From Plectrocnemia conspersa (Eukaryota > Arthropoda > Insecta > Trichoptera > Polycentropodidae): a stretch of 64,000 nucleotides of DNA. The notes below the pieces were generated by a model. The model ran no database searches and was not told the origin of the DNA. It saw nothing but the letters and a program-made list of their open reading frames with translations. Location: the NCBI GenBank assembly GCA_009617715.1, contig VTFK01000046.1:1302001-1366000 (forward strand), given 5' to 3'. The translations under genes and the position numbers were made by a program. Shown here piece by piece: positions 36,632 through 48,589 of this stretch (within the stretch, counting starts at the first letter, position 1; each line of letters starts with the position of its first letter).

Positions 36632-38030
36632 TTGAATTTCTAATGCCAAATATTGTTTTAAAAATCATTTTATTAATGTATATAATAAACATAGAAATGG
36701 TGTAAAAAAATTCAACCCATGAGTTATTTAATTAAAAAACATAGTTAAATAATCAGAGGCTTTGTATTTAAAACAATTACACATTAAACTGTCGCACTGT
36801 GTTTTTAACACAAAATTTAGTTGAATTTATTGAGACTATTTAAATTTAATTATTGGGAATTTAGGATTTCACCAATTTATTTACAGTCTTAACAATCAGA
36901 ATAAAGCTCAAGTTTTTAATTTTTAACACCATTTAAAAGTCTTCTAGCCAAAGCGATGAAAATAAAATTTTTTATACAAATGAGTGCTAAATGAAATTTA
37001 CATCTTAGAGGATCCACTTATTATGTTGTCGTAGTTTATGACAACTGAAGGCAATTTTTACAAAAGTTGGACAAAAATAAAGCCCAAATAATGTAGCGAA
37101 ACCGAAATCAAATTATGGTAATTGTTGGGTGGTCGGCGCTCGTTAATTTAAGAGTCCGGTTCTACGTCTGTTATTTGTCAATCAGAGGTTTAATTCTTTT
37201 GTACGACAATGCGCGATCACGTGTTCACTGCCCAACTTTTTTTGTAACTTGCATAACATTATGCAGAGGTAAATTCAATTAATTGAAACGATACCAAAAT
37301 ATCATTATTTGTATAAGCAGTTATACATTTTTAATGAGTAAGAATTTTACTAATCAAGCTGCTGTCATTATTGGTGCTTATATATTAATAAAGTGAATTA
37401 TTAATAAAAAAATGTATATAAATATGATGATAATATACCGCAGTTATTTTTCTTACAACTTCATATTAGCAAGATATTTAAATTATCGAGTAACGCAGTT
37501 TATATTGAAAAAATATGAACATAAATATATAGTTATAGACGAAAAATATTAATTAAAATTTAGATTTTGTTTTGATAGTTTGTTTTAGACGTCACACTGT
37601 GCGTCTCGCTATACCGTATCGATGTATTTCATTATTAAACCTTTTGTTCCTTTTGTCAATCAAAACTTTGACAAGTGAGTTAAGCACATTATTCAATCCA
37701 TTGAGTAAGAAACAATTTTCTTTAAGCTTTGTTGATCCTCCAGACTCGTTGAAACTTCGTTGAACATCTTGGAGACAACAAGGGAGAGACATAACCGCAT
37801 AATAAGTGTTTATTTGCATCACACGCCCAAGCGGATGCAAATACCTGCGATTTTCCGGGCTTCCTCTTTTGCGAATCAATTATTCCGCTTTACAGTTACC
37901 GAAGCAGCACGCCTTCATTCCTACATATGCATTTTAACATAATAATACCATAAAGCTGATGGTAAGAAAACAGCACTAGAGAGCCATACATCTTGTTGAG
38001 CATTATCAAGTTACGGCTAGATGCAACATT
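36632..38030. other. AT-rich stretch with islands at 37.08-37.25 and 37.57-37.95 kb
   Basis: The first island contains a CACGTG E-box (37216-37221). The second has overlapping open frames on both strands (37572-37763 plus, 37592-37879 minus); the minus one has fairly protein-like composition (LPCCLQDVQRSFNESGG) but no family I can name. Confidence 0.4.
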
Positions 38031-38240
38031 GCGGGCTTTTGGCGAGATGAAATGCACACAAACCATACGTGGCGCAGCAATACCCCGGGTGCGCTAGTGG
38101 TGTGGGGTGTTTTTCATATTTTGATATTTCGACCCCTGGCAAACGTCCAGTGACCTCACCTCACGGTGGGCTTAGGCAGATTAAAAGGTGGAAACCGTCC
38201 GCCCACGCACTCTGCCGTTTATGCCTTCGTCGATAAATAA
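38030..38240. other. GC-rich patch of unknown nature
   Basis: Strikingly GC-rich for the window, with TACCCCGGGTGCGC and GTCCGCCCACGCACTCTGCC, then an abrupt (AAAT)-like end AATAAATAAA at 38236-38245. The A-rich finish after a GC-rich body resembles a SINE, but no RNA polymerase III boxes were found. Confidence 0.35.
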
Positions 38241-38570
38241 ATAAACGCACGTATCGAACATATATGCAGGTAAATATCACACATACCTATATATATATAT
38301 AGAGACTATCGGGCCTTGAACTGCCTCAAAATTTATGGCAAAAACTAAAAATCGAAAGGTACACAACCGTAATTCATCATGGGTATCGATGCGAGCGGTG
38401 GGTGGAATTTATAAAATTGGCTGATGTGTGAAATGTAAAGGGGACCATTTTTTGCACACATGCGTAAAGAATAAATATGGAATAAAAAATATGGTATTTG
38501 TATAAAATATTATACGTATGTATTTGACTGACATAAACAATTAGGTTTTTTCGATTATTTACTTAGAGTG

Positions 38571-38627
38571 GATGATTGTCAACCGTATTGATTTTAGCAG
38601 CTAAAACGAATGGAAAAGTAATTGTTA
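38571..38627 (+). repeat. Direct duplication, unit 1
   Basis: Begins GATGATTGTCAACCGTATTG and ends GGAAAAGTAATTGTTA; repeated 209 bases downstream. Confidence 0.95.
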
Positions 38628-38779
38628 GGCAATATCGATGTGATTATTGCATTATTTATTATGCTATATACAAATGAACATTAGGTGTCAGTATCTGGCA
38701 GAACATTAAGATCAAAATGGCAAGGCAGTTGCATAAGTGGTAACATTAGTGCCTTTAAAAATAAATATATGACAAAGTA

Positions 38780-38840
38780 GATGATTGTCAACCGTATTGT
38801 ACATTTTAGCAGCTAAAACGAATGGAAAAAGTAATTGTTA
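38780..38840 (+). repeat. Direct duplication, unit 2
   Basis: Near-identical to 38571-38627 with a short insertion (TAC) and one extra A. High identity implies a recent local duplication. Confidence 0.95.
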
Positions 38841-38975
38841 TGACCATTCAGACTATTTAAATATTTTTTTTTAAAATTTAATGGTTCAAATTGGACATTA
38901 CTATTTAGGATTTTCAATGATAGACAAAATAGTTCAATCTATAAAAAACTACTTAACATTTTCAATTCATTTGAA

Positions 38976-39790
38976 AATAGGTTTACAACTTGACTAAATA
39001 TTTCCAGAAGAAAACATTTTATATTATTTATTAGATTTACAACGTTAGATTTTATCGTTATATTGAAACTTAGATATTTAATGATAAATCTAAATATTGT
39101 ATATCATTTATGAATAGGTTTAAAACTTGGCTAGATAATAATAAATTAAAAATTGTACTATGAAATTTCAATACAGCGAAGCTCACGAAACCAATGAATA
39201 AATTTTGGTGTACTGAAAATTCGTTATATTGAATGTAAGGAAAGATATATTTTTTTTTTTTATTTTTAATTACTATATTTACAGCATCAAAATAACCTCT
39301 TATAAGGTTGACAGATCGTTTTTTTGTCCTTGTTTAAGGAAAATGTATGAAACACAATAAAATTTGTGAAAAAAATGTTTTATAAAAAAAGTTTGAGGGT
39401 CAACGAAACACCTGTAATGTCGCTTTTGAACACATCTGGCACACGCCAAGTCAATGATGAACTGAATTCTTAGAAATATTTTGTCAAGTTATAACGTCAT
39501 TCTTAAATTCGGAGCAAAATATTTTGTTATACTGAGATTAGTCTTCATTACAATGAAAACATTTTGTATGAAAGTTTTTCGGGGACAAATTAAAGATTCG
39601 TTATACTGGGAATTTCGTTATTTCGGTATTCGTTACAAAAAAATATCATTGTATTATTTTTTAAAATAGGTTTGTAACTTTACTAAATATTAATAAAACA
39701 AAAAATATCAAAATGTTTTCAACATAAAAAATAATATTAAAACGTAACATTTTGTATCATTTAAAAGTAGGTTTACAGTTTAATAAATAA
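38976..39790 (+). repeat. Four dispersed copies of an AGGTTTACAACTTGACTAAAT motif
   Basis: Variants begin at 38976, 39113, 39665 and 39767 (ATAGGTTTACAACTTGACTA, ATAGGTTTAAAACTTGGCTA, ATAGGTTTGTAACTTTACTA, GTAGGTTTACAGTTTAATAA). All have the same orientation. Between copies 2 and 3 lies a segment (39170-39645) with repeated TTCGTTATA-type words. Confidence 0.6.
39170..39645. repeat. Segment with repeated TTCGTTAT motifs, possible transposon relic
   Basis: TTCGTTATATTG (39226), TTCGTTATACTGGG (about 39599), TTTCGTTATTTCGG and ATTCGTTAC (to 39637) recur, all in one orientation. Similar 'TATAACGAA' words occur in termini of some pogo/Tigger-type elements, but clear inverted ends were not found. 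Confidence 0.3.
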
Positions 39791-40830
39791 TAATAATAAA
39801 TAGCATCGGTTACACATCCGCTCAAAAATATTACTGATATGAAAAAATATTTTGTTACACCTTACTAACGCAACAACACAATCGATCATATATAGTTAGT
39901 GCAATGTGAGTGATTATAAGTCATTGATTGTGTTTTAGCGTATTTTAGGTGTTTGAGTGTCAGTTTTAACGCTGCATAACACAATTTTATCATAAATTTA
40001 AATTTTCGTAATACAAAAAAGTTTTTTGGTGACACCATAAGTTACTTTATAATAAAAAAAAAATATTTCTATGTTTTATGTGTAAATATAAAAGTCAGTT
40101 TTTATTTACATTTACTAATTAGAAAGAAACAATAAACTAAAAATATCAAGCATCTAATCTGTTACTTTAGACCAAAAGTGCGCTTTAAAAATATTAATAA
40201 TTTTGAAACCTTTGTTTTTTTTGATTAAAAAATATTTTGATTTACATATTTTTTAAAGTAAATGTTTTTCTGCGCAGCATTATATATTTTAATAATTAAT
40301 GAGTGTAAAAAGTTTTCACTATATTTAAAATTAATAATAAACTAAAGATATTTAAAATCTATAATAAATTATTAATATTTAAAATCCATAATAAAATAGA
40401 AAATATTTTTAATGTTGAAAAAAATATTTTGAATAAATCTTGAAATTTTATTCTGAAACTTTTAATTTAAAAAATATTTAAATTAGTGTTATACATTTTT
40501 GTGTAGTTTACTTTCAAAGGCGTCAGTAAGAGGGATTTTTGCAATATTAGTTGGTTGGTAATGAAGAGTACTTATTTTGAAACTTTGCCCCTTTTTGTTG
40601 AAAATATTTTTTAAAGCAAAGTTTTAAAAATTCTCTAAAAACTAAAACTTTAAATTGCCAACGTTCGCCAAAATTTAGGTACATATTTTTTCTGTATAGA
40701 GAAGCTAATACATATCCACATTATTTATATTATATTTTAAATCTATAAACTAAAAAAATATTTTAAAAAACATTTTTTTTAGTATTTTATGATTTTTATA
40801 CATATTTTAATATATGTTATACAATTTAAA
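39791..40830. other. AT-rich non-coding stretch
   Basis: Nothing recognised. Confidence 0.5.
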
Positions 40831-40831
40831 T

Positions 40832-40869
40832 CGTTAAAATCAATTTCGTTCGTTAAAATCAATTTAGTT
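40832..40869 (+). repeat. 19-bp tandem duplication
   Basis: CGTTAAAATCAATTTCGTT followed directly by CGTTAAAATCAATTTAGTT. Confidence 0.95.
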
Positions 40870-40977
40870 CGTTCTCAAGCGCGGGACTTCCCAAATTTGC
40901 TTACATCTGACAGCTGTCACATCTGGTAAGCGCTCGCTATGCCGCTGCACCCGCTGCGAATTATGTTGTAATCGCGG

Positions 40978-41847
40978 CACTTTCCTTACAAAGTGACAAT
41001 TGAAGATGATGCAAGTGATGCAGCATTTGAAATTATAGACAAAACTATAAATTGTGGGTGTGCCAGTAAGTGTTTGGTTATAAATGAATAATATAACACG
41101 GTTATTCTAACAAAATTACTATTGACTTTCCAGGATCTAATATTAAAAGACAAACAGCGGTGATTTGGCAATTAAAGGTATACATACCGAAGTTAATTAA
41201 ACATATTACAATGCTAGTAATAATAAAAAATATATGACATATTGTGACAATTTTGTAGAAGATGAAGAGATGCCAATCTACGTGTTTAATCCTCTACAGT
41301 ACATCCATCAATTTTGTTCTTCGGTTGTCGTTTAAATTTAATTTATGGATTATATTAGTAGTAATAATGTGTTCAATGTTTACTCTTGATAAGAGTCTTA
41401 TTGTTTTTTAATTATTTTTCAGAAGCAATGATGGAACAATTTGATGACCTATATGGCTACAACGTAGAATTGGTATATATAAACAAAGAGTTAATCTTCT
41501 CATGTTGAAGTCACTGTCAGCAAGTATTATCTTTTTATAAAGAACATACTACATAAGTTTGATGTAACTGAATATCTTAAATTTGGCTATTCAGAAAGAG
41601 GAATGATGGCACAGAACAAAAATTGTACATATTTTGCCACATCGGAATTAAAAATAACCCACTATTAGATATTTTGGCTATCGATTATTCCAGGTATGCA
41701 ATCACATATTTATAATCATTGTAAAATGTCGTTTATTAGATAACATCCAAGAAACTACACATTTATAAGCTGTCCGACAGCGCCGATTTGATCGACATTA
41801 ACTTTCAATCCTCACATACTAAGGATATATTACACGTTCATGTTTAA
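40978..41847 (+). pseudogene. Unassigned exon-like series, broken gene
   Basis: Segment 1 (40978-41065) encodes 29 residues including VTIEDDASDAAFEIIDKTIN and ends at a canonical GTAAGT donor. Segment 2 (41134-41177) follows TTGACTTTCCAG; splicing the two keeps the frame open for 44 codons and ends at GTATAC. Further coding-like pieces: 41258-41332 (EDEEMPIYVFNPLQYIHQFC, then a stop), 41423-41472 (EQFDDLYGYNVEL, after TTATTTTTCAG), 41495-41690 (NILHKFDVTEYLKFGYSERG, with a one-base shift before NNPLLDILAIDYSR and a GTATGC donor), and 41740-41847 (KKLHIYKLSDSADLIDINFQ to a stop). Phases do not all agree, so it is either a decayed gene or my borders are wrong. Codon composition is clearly unlike the AT background. 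Family not recognised; a transposon ORF with introns is possible. Confidence 0.45.
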
Positions 41848-41940
41848 AACATAACTGGTTAATTTAAAATTCTTAAAATCTAACGTATATGTGTATTAAA
41901 TCGGAAAGCAATGATAATGTTTATGTAATATAAAAGAAAA

Positions 41941-42272
41941 AACTCACTTTTCGGCCTCGGAGCCCGGCGACGGGATTTCAAAATTTGAAGATTTCATTAC
42001 AAAGATTGTTTTATGATTGTTTATCTAATTTAATCAATGTATTCTTCTTATCCTAAACACATTATGTATATATTTAATTTTCATAGTTATAACACACCTA
42101 GTTAATTTGCAATCCGATTATTTATAAAAAAAAAAAACTCACTTTTTTAGGCCTCGGAGCCCGTCGCCGGGAATTCAAAATTTGAAAATTTCATTACGAA
42201 GATTATTTTATGATTGTTTATCTAGTTTAATCAATGTATTCTTCTAATCCTCAACACATTATGTATATATTT
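41941..42272 (+). repeat. Tandem duplication of about 135 bp, offset 195 bp
   Basis: Units 41941-42075 and 42136-42272 both begin AACTCACTTTT, carry GGCCTCGGAGCCCG and share ATTTCATTAC...TTATGATTGTTTATCT...CACATTATGTATATATTT with about ten differences. They directly follow the exon-like series. Confidence 0.9.
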
Positions 42273-42375
42273 CATTTTTTTATTCAGTCAAATGACGAAT
42301 TAATGAAAATTATTGTCGCGTAGCAAAATTTTATTATTAAATAATAATTATTTAAAAGTGTTGTCACGGTACTAT

Positions 42376-42453
42376 CTATTTGAATTTGAATGCTTATTTT
42401 TCATTGGTCGACGCTATTTGAATATTTGAATGCTTATTTTTGATTGGTCGAAA
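42376..42453 (+). repeat. Tandem duplication of about 38 bp with CCAAT-like motif
   Basis: Units 42376-42413 and 42414-42453 share TTTGAATGCTTATTTTT and ATTGGTCG; ATTGG is an inverted CCAAT box, hence two in tandem. Confidence 0.9.
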
Positions 42454-42715
42454 CAACAGAACGCATTACCGGCGGCTCGAAAATCAATCGGAACAAATTC
42501 AATTTTAATTTTTATTATTATTTATTATTATAATTAAATATATTTCCTTTGTTTACGTGTATTGTTACACACTGTTAATACAAAGCGATACGATTTACAG
42601 AGTAGATAATTGAACGTGAAATTAACCAAAATATTTTTATTTTCCATTTGACAGGTTCAAATAAACACTTTTCTTATTGCTTTAATGCTTTTGATTTCCG
42701 GTGCAGCTACTAATA

Positions 42716-42757
42716 AAATAATTAGCAAAAATAACGAAATAATTAGCAAAAATAACG
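42716..42757 (+). repeat. 21-bp tandem duplication
   Basis: AAATAATTAGCAAAAATAAC plus G, repeated exactly. Confidence 0.97.
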
Positions 42758-42759
42758 AA

Positions 42760-43790
42760 ATAATGTACTGCGTTTAAAATAACCAACCGCATAGTGAATA
42801 TATAAAAAAATAAAAAATATTTGTTAGAGCAGGAGGCAAAACCTACAGATTCTATGGTTGCCGGATTAACGTAACCCAAGACGCAAGCACCTACTTAACA
42901 TAATAAATATATATAATATATATTTAATATATATATCTATGATCATATTCTGCCATGGTTAAATCACATGCATTCGAATTTCCATCAAGATTTTCACTTG
43001 CAAAAACACGAGTGTTGAGCTTTGAATGTGAATCTAACACTTTGATCGTCATATCTGGTTCGGATAAGCAGTCACTTTAAATTACTAAGAGTAAAACTTG
43101 ATCTTTGAGACATTTTAAGAACTTTAAGGCGTAGTGATTTAATTTAAAATGTAACATTTATATAGCCGCGTGTATCAGTAATAAGTATCGCATTATTTCT
43201 TTGCTTCTTAGCTATTTGCCATGCATTCTAAATTTGTATTTTTTACGTCATAACAAAAATTAGTCAAAAAAATTGTGATCCAATGTGAGAGAAATTTACT
43301 TAAAATATTGTTATGGTTATTACGCTTATGCCACGAGCGGAGCATCCAAAACACCTTTATATACTGGCAGATTAAAATAATTCAACAAAAAAGACACGAT
43401 AAAACTGGAAACAAATCGCGGGCACAGCCAGTTTTTTTAAGAACCCACGTAACCCATATGTGTCGGAATAAATTTGATATGTTTCAAAATAAGGTCTGCT
43501 TTAGCAGAATGTCATATAGAAAAAAAATATTATATATTTGGTACTATTATATAAAATTTTATAAATATATTTTTATTCAATGTTTATAATCCTAATGGCG
43601 CTTCTTTATCTAAAGCTAAATTGCACAAACGCTATTATTTTTTTCTTAATGGCCGCCACCGACCTGTTTTTAGAGATTTAGATTTGCTTTTTGTCACATA
43701 ACTTTCGTCCTAATGATCTGTCCAGAAAACATTTTTCTCCATTTCCCGAGCGAATATTAAATCCACCGTGTTGCACCGTTTAAATGGAAA
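42760..43790. other. AT-rich stretch with a degenerate repeat copy
   Basis: At 43362-43435 a relative of the repeat at 3262-3382 occurs (TATATACTGGCAGATTAAAA, then GGAAACAAATCGCGGGCACA). A 104-codon plus-strand frame (43275-43589) runs through it and is therefore probably not a gene. Confidence 0.45.
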
Positions 43791-44145
43791 AAAGAGAGAG
43801 AGATAAAATCCGTTTTAAACTATATAAATCATACGCATTCGGAGAGCGTTTAATTCTATTGCGGACAGAAGATAAAATAAGACGTTTCGCCGCTGAGCCG
43901 GTAAATAATTATTGTCACATTCTCGGAGGAGAAAGATACGGAAATTCCTAGCGCACTGTCACGAATTTAATTCCCGGCACGGCATTAAAAGAATTCAGGT
44001 GAACGAAATTTATTTATCCACTTTTAACCGAGTCTCCTCCGAGAGAGGGGACTGCAGAATTTATTTTATGGCCGAATTTTTATTTTCTCACAACAACCTG
44101 CAAGTGTTTTTCCACTTCTTTCAGGGGTGTTTAATTCAATAGGGT
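43790..44145. other. GC-richer island, candidate enhancer
   Basis: Balanced composition with several TAAT/ATTA homeodomain cores, CAGGTG (43996-44001) and an imperfect inverted pair CTCGGAGGAG/CTCCTCCGAG (43922-43931 and 44033-44042). A 76-codon frame (43912-44142) crosses it without a domain. Confidence 0.35.
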
Positions 44146-44690
44146 AGGTAGTATAAAGCGATAGAAATAATTTAGTATTAAATAACACATTTAAAATTTG
44201 CAATAGAAAATTTAGGTTCAGCGCATTTCATCCATCTAACAACCAATCACAAGTCAGAAATTTAAGAACACTCGAAGACTGTTAAGAATTTATCACTGCC
44301 GACTCTTAAAAGTAGAATGATAATAAAAATACATACTTAAATATGCATATTAAAATTGCTCTATAGTGTTCTCGGGTTCTAGGACCAACTAAGCGTGACT
44401 TTGTCAGCCAGGAAATACTTGGTTGACCTGTCTGTCTTACATGAATGCTTATCACACAAAATTTTGTATAAAAATAAATTAGGCGCCAGTGTCGAATATT
44501 AAGTACAGATAAATTTGAATGATATTGAAGATCATCATAGTGACGAAATATGCTAATATCTAAGTGCTTCTCGATTTCAAATTATTTTTTTAATAATTAC
44601 TGCTAGCAGCTTTGGCGAATGTGAATATGTTTATATTGCTCATTTTAAAGCAAGAAGTTTCATTGCATTTTGGTCGCATACGTTTAAAGA
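44146..44690. other. AT-rich non-coding stretch
   Basis: No feature recognised. Confidence 0.5.
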
Positions 44691-44692
44691 TA

Positions 44693-44960
44693 TTCTCTAT
44701 AAGCTGAAGTAGCTCATTATTAGAGTTTTTTTTACCTAGATAATATGTACGACCTAGCTCGATTGTATTTTTTATGATAGTATTTATCAGTGAGATTAAA
44801 AAAATGTAAAAAATATAATCTGTGATAATCGATTATTATATAATTCTTACTAATTCTGATCTTCATGACATGATGACGAGATAAAAAAACATTTTGGTCT
44901 ATATAGGATAAAAATTTAGTTCCTTCAGGTCTATAGTCAGCGACTTGTACTACTCATCTA
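44693..44960 (+). repeat. Interspersed repeat family B, copy 2
   Basis: Collinear with 4455-4690 over its first two thirds; its last part, TATAGTCAGCGAC, matches TATAGTCAACGAC of the copy at 50.8 kb. Together these define a unit of at least 230 bases. Confidence 0.6.
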
Positions 44961-46025
44961 TATGCTCTGAAGTTGACTACCATTATTTACTTTTTTTTTC
45001 TTAGGGCTACCTGATCTTTAATCTAGCGTTTAAATGAGAGTAAAGAACATTATTTCAAGCACGAAAATACTAACAAAATTTCAACCATAAAATTTTAGTA
45101 GATTGTAAATAGATAATTATTTAAACCAATTATGCTGCAACTCTAATGAAAAATTAGTATATCCTAAAAGTAGCTATTTACTTAACTTGAAATCATATAC
45201 AAATTAAAGTATATAGAATCTTAAATTAAAAACAGAAAATTTGGATATAAACAAAGACATAAGATATAATAATATCATTGATTATATAAAACTACAAAAG
45301 AAATTCTAAACAAATAATTTAATTCTCACTAATTTTGCTGTCTCACTTTAATAGCATATTTTATTTCGTATTTTTCAATTGATTATCTTGAATGCTGACG
45401 ATTGATTTGAATCACTATAATATAAGAAATAACTCACGAAAGACTTGTTGAAAAATTGCTTCTTTTCGTCCTTCGGAAGGTCCTACGGGAGTGATGGGAT
45501 GGATTGCTCTCTATTAGGGTCGCTAGATAATGTAAAAACGAAGGGAAAAACAGTAAACAACTGTAACGTTTACTTTCCCCTTATCTACTTTCGGCGCCCG
45601 GTGCCATTCGGTAAGGGTTGATCTATTAATAATTTTGACTCAATCTATTTACTGTACTATTATTCTTAAGAAATGTATTTGTTTGATATAATTTTCTAAT
45701 GCTTGATTGAATTTTTAGGACACTAGTATAATTAATATTGTTTCATACGGGTTGCTTCGTAGTCGGAAAATATTCACGACGACAAAACTGGACCGTATTA
45801 ATTGTTAATTAAAAATTTATTTTGGTATTTTTATAAGCTGACGAAGCAAATGTCTGCGCCTTGAAAAGGTCACGTTTAATTAGAATTTCAAATAGAAATC
45901 TACCCTTATTTAAAATTCATGCTTTTTATTATTTTAAAAGTACAGGGAATATCCATTGAGAAATATTTGTTAATAATTAATTTTGTTAAATTTGATTTTA
46001 ATTCAAATTGCACTAGAGATGTGGC
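44961..46025. other. AT-rich stretch with an island at 45.44-45.62 kb
   Basis: The island includes TTCGGCGCCCGGTGCCATTC and flanking balanced sequence without open frames; regulatory function is only a guess. Confidence 0.4.
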
Positions 46026-46029
46026 TTCG

Positions 46030-46150
46030 TTCCCCTTCACTCTAGATAATGTTGAGTGCTATCCTTAGAGACGGGGTTGTCATATTTTTTATTTGATCTC
46101 CCCACCTTTTGGGAAATCGTCCCTCAACAATCTCAGCAACCACTAAATTT
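46030..46150 (-). pseudogene. LINE ORF2 C-terminal scrap
   Basis: The minus strand reads IVEGRFPKRWGDQIKNMT followed by PSLRIALNI and a stop. This resembles the 'GRPKxRWxDxIK...' motif that follows the RT domain in RTE-like and R1-like LINEs. Nothing else of the element was found nearby on the same strand, so identification rests on this one block. Confidence 0.5.
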
Positions 46151-46199
46151 TCCAGACTATATTTGCTCTTTCAGACGACTAGAGTGTAATAAGAAAAAA

Positions 46200-47190
46200 T
46201 ACCACCATACCGTAAATTGATTTTTGTAGTTCAAAAAATTAATAGTAACAGCAAAAAATAATCTTAATTATCTTTCATTGATAAAAATATCAAGAACTTA
46301 GTGTACGTGCAAAAAACCCAAATGATGGTTTAATATCTAAACTATTTAAATAAAGATTTCCTTTATATAATACACTCATAAATAAAAGGTCGAAGCTATT
46401 ATGCTTCGTTAAATAATAAATATATTCTAAAGGGTAAATTTTTAGGCCGTTATTTTTAATTTCATATAATAAGTTTGGAATTTTAAAATATTGATGTAGG
46501 GTATATCATACAATTCCGCATTAAAAAGTGTAATTAAAACAAAGGTACTTTTAGAAAAATCTAGAAATTACTTATAATACATAGTTATTAATGCAGTATT
46601 AAAATTTGGTTAAGTGTAAATTATAGTTTTAATAATTAACAGTTTTTTAAATTCTAATTATTATTTAAATTTAATTTATATTTATTTTTTTAAAGACAGT
46701 TTACTCAAATTAGTCACGTTAGTAAAAAAATAATACCTTGCATTTTATAATTACAATACACAAACACATAGACATCGTGAAATATAATAAAAAAATAATA
46801 AAATATTGCTAATAAATTATATGAGCAGGACCAGCTCCTCCTAGCTGACATTAAATACATCTATGTGCAATGTCAGCGTATTAAAGAGTCGGATGGTTAC
46901 AGTCGGTTAGTGCGGATATCTTGGCTCCACTGATATAATATGAGGAAGCAATCGTCACTCTCTAAGATACGCAAAATTAGAATTCCCTGAGATTAGTTTA
47001 ATTGTCAAAAGCACAGTTGCTTGAAAAAATCATGAGTGACATACAACTTTATATGAAAACTGAGCGAGTCATATACTAACGCTCTTAAAAGAATAGAGCT
47101 GAGATATAAAAACAGATATTAGCAAAATATCCTCTTATAAAAGTATTTCAGACACTTTTTTGATTTCAAGAAAGATTTTTTGCAGACTTT
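46200..47190. other. AT-rich non-coding stretch
   Basis: Nothing recognised on the plus strand; the minus strand may carry the eroded 3' part of the LINE at 47.2 kb. Confidence 0.45.
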
Positions 47191-47194
47191 ATTT

Positions 47195-47830
47195 ACGTGT
47201 AAAGATAAACTCCACTTGCTTTCAAAAGTGAGTGGAAGTTTCTTTAATCAAAATGTTTTCACAGAGATTGTAAAAATAATCTGATGGTGAATGAGATCAA
47301 GAAAATTTCACACTCATATGGCACTTATAGACAGATGGTTGACGGAAGTGTATCTTCAAAGATAATCTAAATCACTCTGTCGAGAAAAGGAGTCAGCAAA
47401 AGATCGAATTCATCTTAACAACTTTAAATCATCTGCATACAGAAGCAAACATAAATTTATAAATGCTGTTTTTATGTCATTAATAAACAACGTAAAGAGC
47501 ATAGGGCCTAAGTTGTAATCCTTAAAGAACATTTAAAAGGTTAAAATATTATTTTAACAATCGGCCACCATAGGTTACTAACGGTCGCTTTTAACAACTC
47601 GAGAATAACCGAGTTTAATCATCCGAGTAACTATGAGTAACTATGATCTGACATTTTTTTATTAATAGCCCATGAAAGACATTCATAAAATCGGTAAATA
47701 CGACGTTTTATTGTATTTATGTATTAAGAGATTTTGTCATCGTTGTGGTGAAAGTCAAAAGGTTTGTAATAGTGGAATGGGTTAGACAAAACCCATACTA
47801 TTGTTCCAAAAAGCTTGCTGAAAATGATTT
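47195..47830 (-). pseudogene. CR1/Jockey-like LINE reverse transcriptase relic
   Basis: In minus-strand order: YGFCLTHSTITNLLTFTTTM (the QHGF..GRST..NLL block), VVYTDFMNVFHGLLIKK (motif A region, AFDxVxHxLLIKKL type with a deletion), LGPMLFTLFINDIK (motif B end; 47470-47513), CLLLYADDLKLLR (motif C, YADD at 47429-47440), then QSDLDYL and later residues with stops. Order and spacing fit a LINE RT domain. Motif A has lost the KAFD aspartate. A further coding-like stretch at 48205-48310 (EATYSAEMIVFKKQIKRF) might belong to the same element. Confidence 0.85.
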
Positions 47831-48585
47831 AAGACGTATTAGTGGAAAATTATTTTGAATAATTTAACAGAAGCTGTCAACACTGATTTAATTATTTTTT
47901 TATACAAAGTTGTGACATTTATGCGTTTTTATATATTAAAAAATAATGACTCAAAATTACTGAAACAAACAGATTAAAAATACGTTTTAGAAAAGCAGCT
48001 TGACCGACTTCTCAATGATTTAAAATTAAATCGGGAACATGTCAAAATAACGCAAAGTCTTCAATTTCTTAGTGTTTTTTTTAAGATTCCTTATAAGCAC
48101 TGAGATTCTTTAATGGTCAATATTCAAGACCAAGTACAAAAAAAACTCATCAATTTTAGCAACTTTTTAATAATTTCGATAACAAAATATCATCAAATAC
48201 TTTGAAGGCAGATAGAGTCTCGATCTATTACATAATTTACAAAACGCTTGATTTGCTTTTTAAATACAATCATCTCAGCAGAATATGTCGCTTCATGCAC
48301 TCGAGGGCGCTTTTGAGTATAGCACTAGTCAAATGCACAATATAGCGCCTTATAGATAGCCTAAAGAGCAAGTTTTACATTATCGCTCTCGCGCAATTGT
48401 TTTTAGTCAATACCTTAAAATAAATGAATAGGTAATTTACTTACACAAAAATACTGGTGACTGGTCTTACATTATGTATATATAAATGCGTATAATTAAA
48501 TTTCACACTGGACCAAAAAAACAAGTTAATCATCAATTAAGGAACATCAGACAAAAACACGCATGTTAATCAAATTTTAAATGTT
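47831..48585. other. AT-rich stretch, possible LINE 5' remains
   Basis: On the minus strand this would be the upstream part of the LINE above. Apart from the 48205-48310 reading no endonuclease motif was seen. Confidence 0.4.
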
Positions 48586-48589
48586 AAAA

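Noticed and set aside
43275..43589. 104-codon plus-strand open frame
   Set aside because: It runs through a degenerate interspersed repeat shared with 3262-3382, and its second half is Tyr/Ile/Lys-rich noise.
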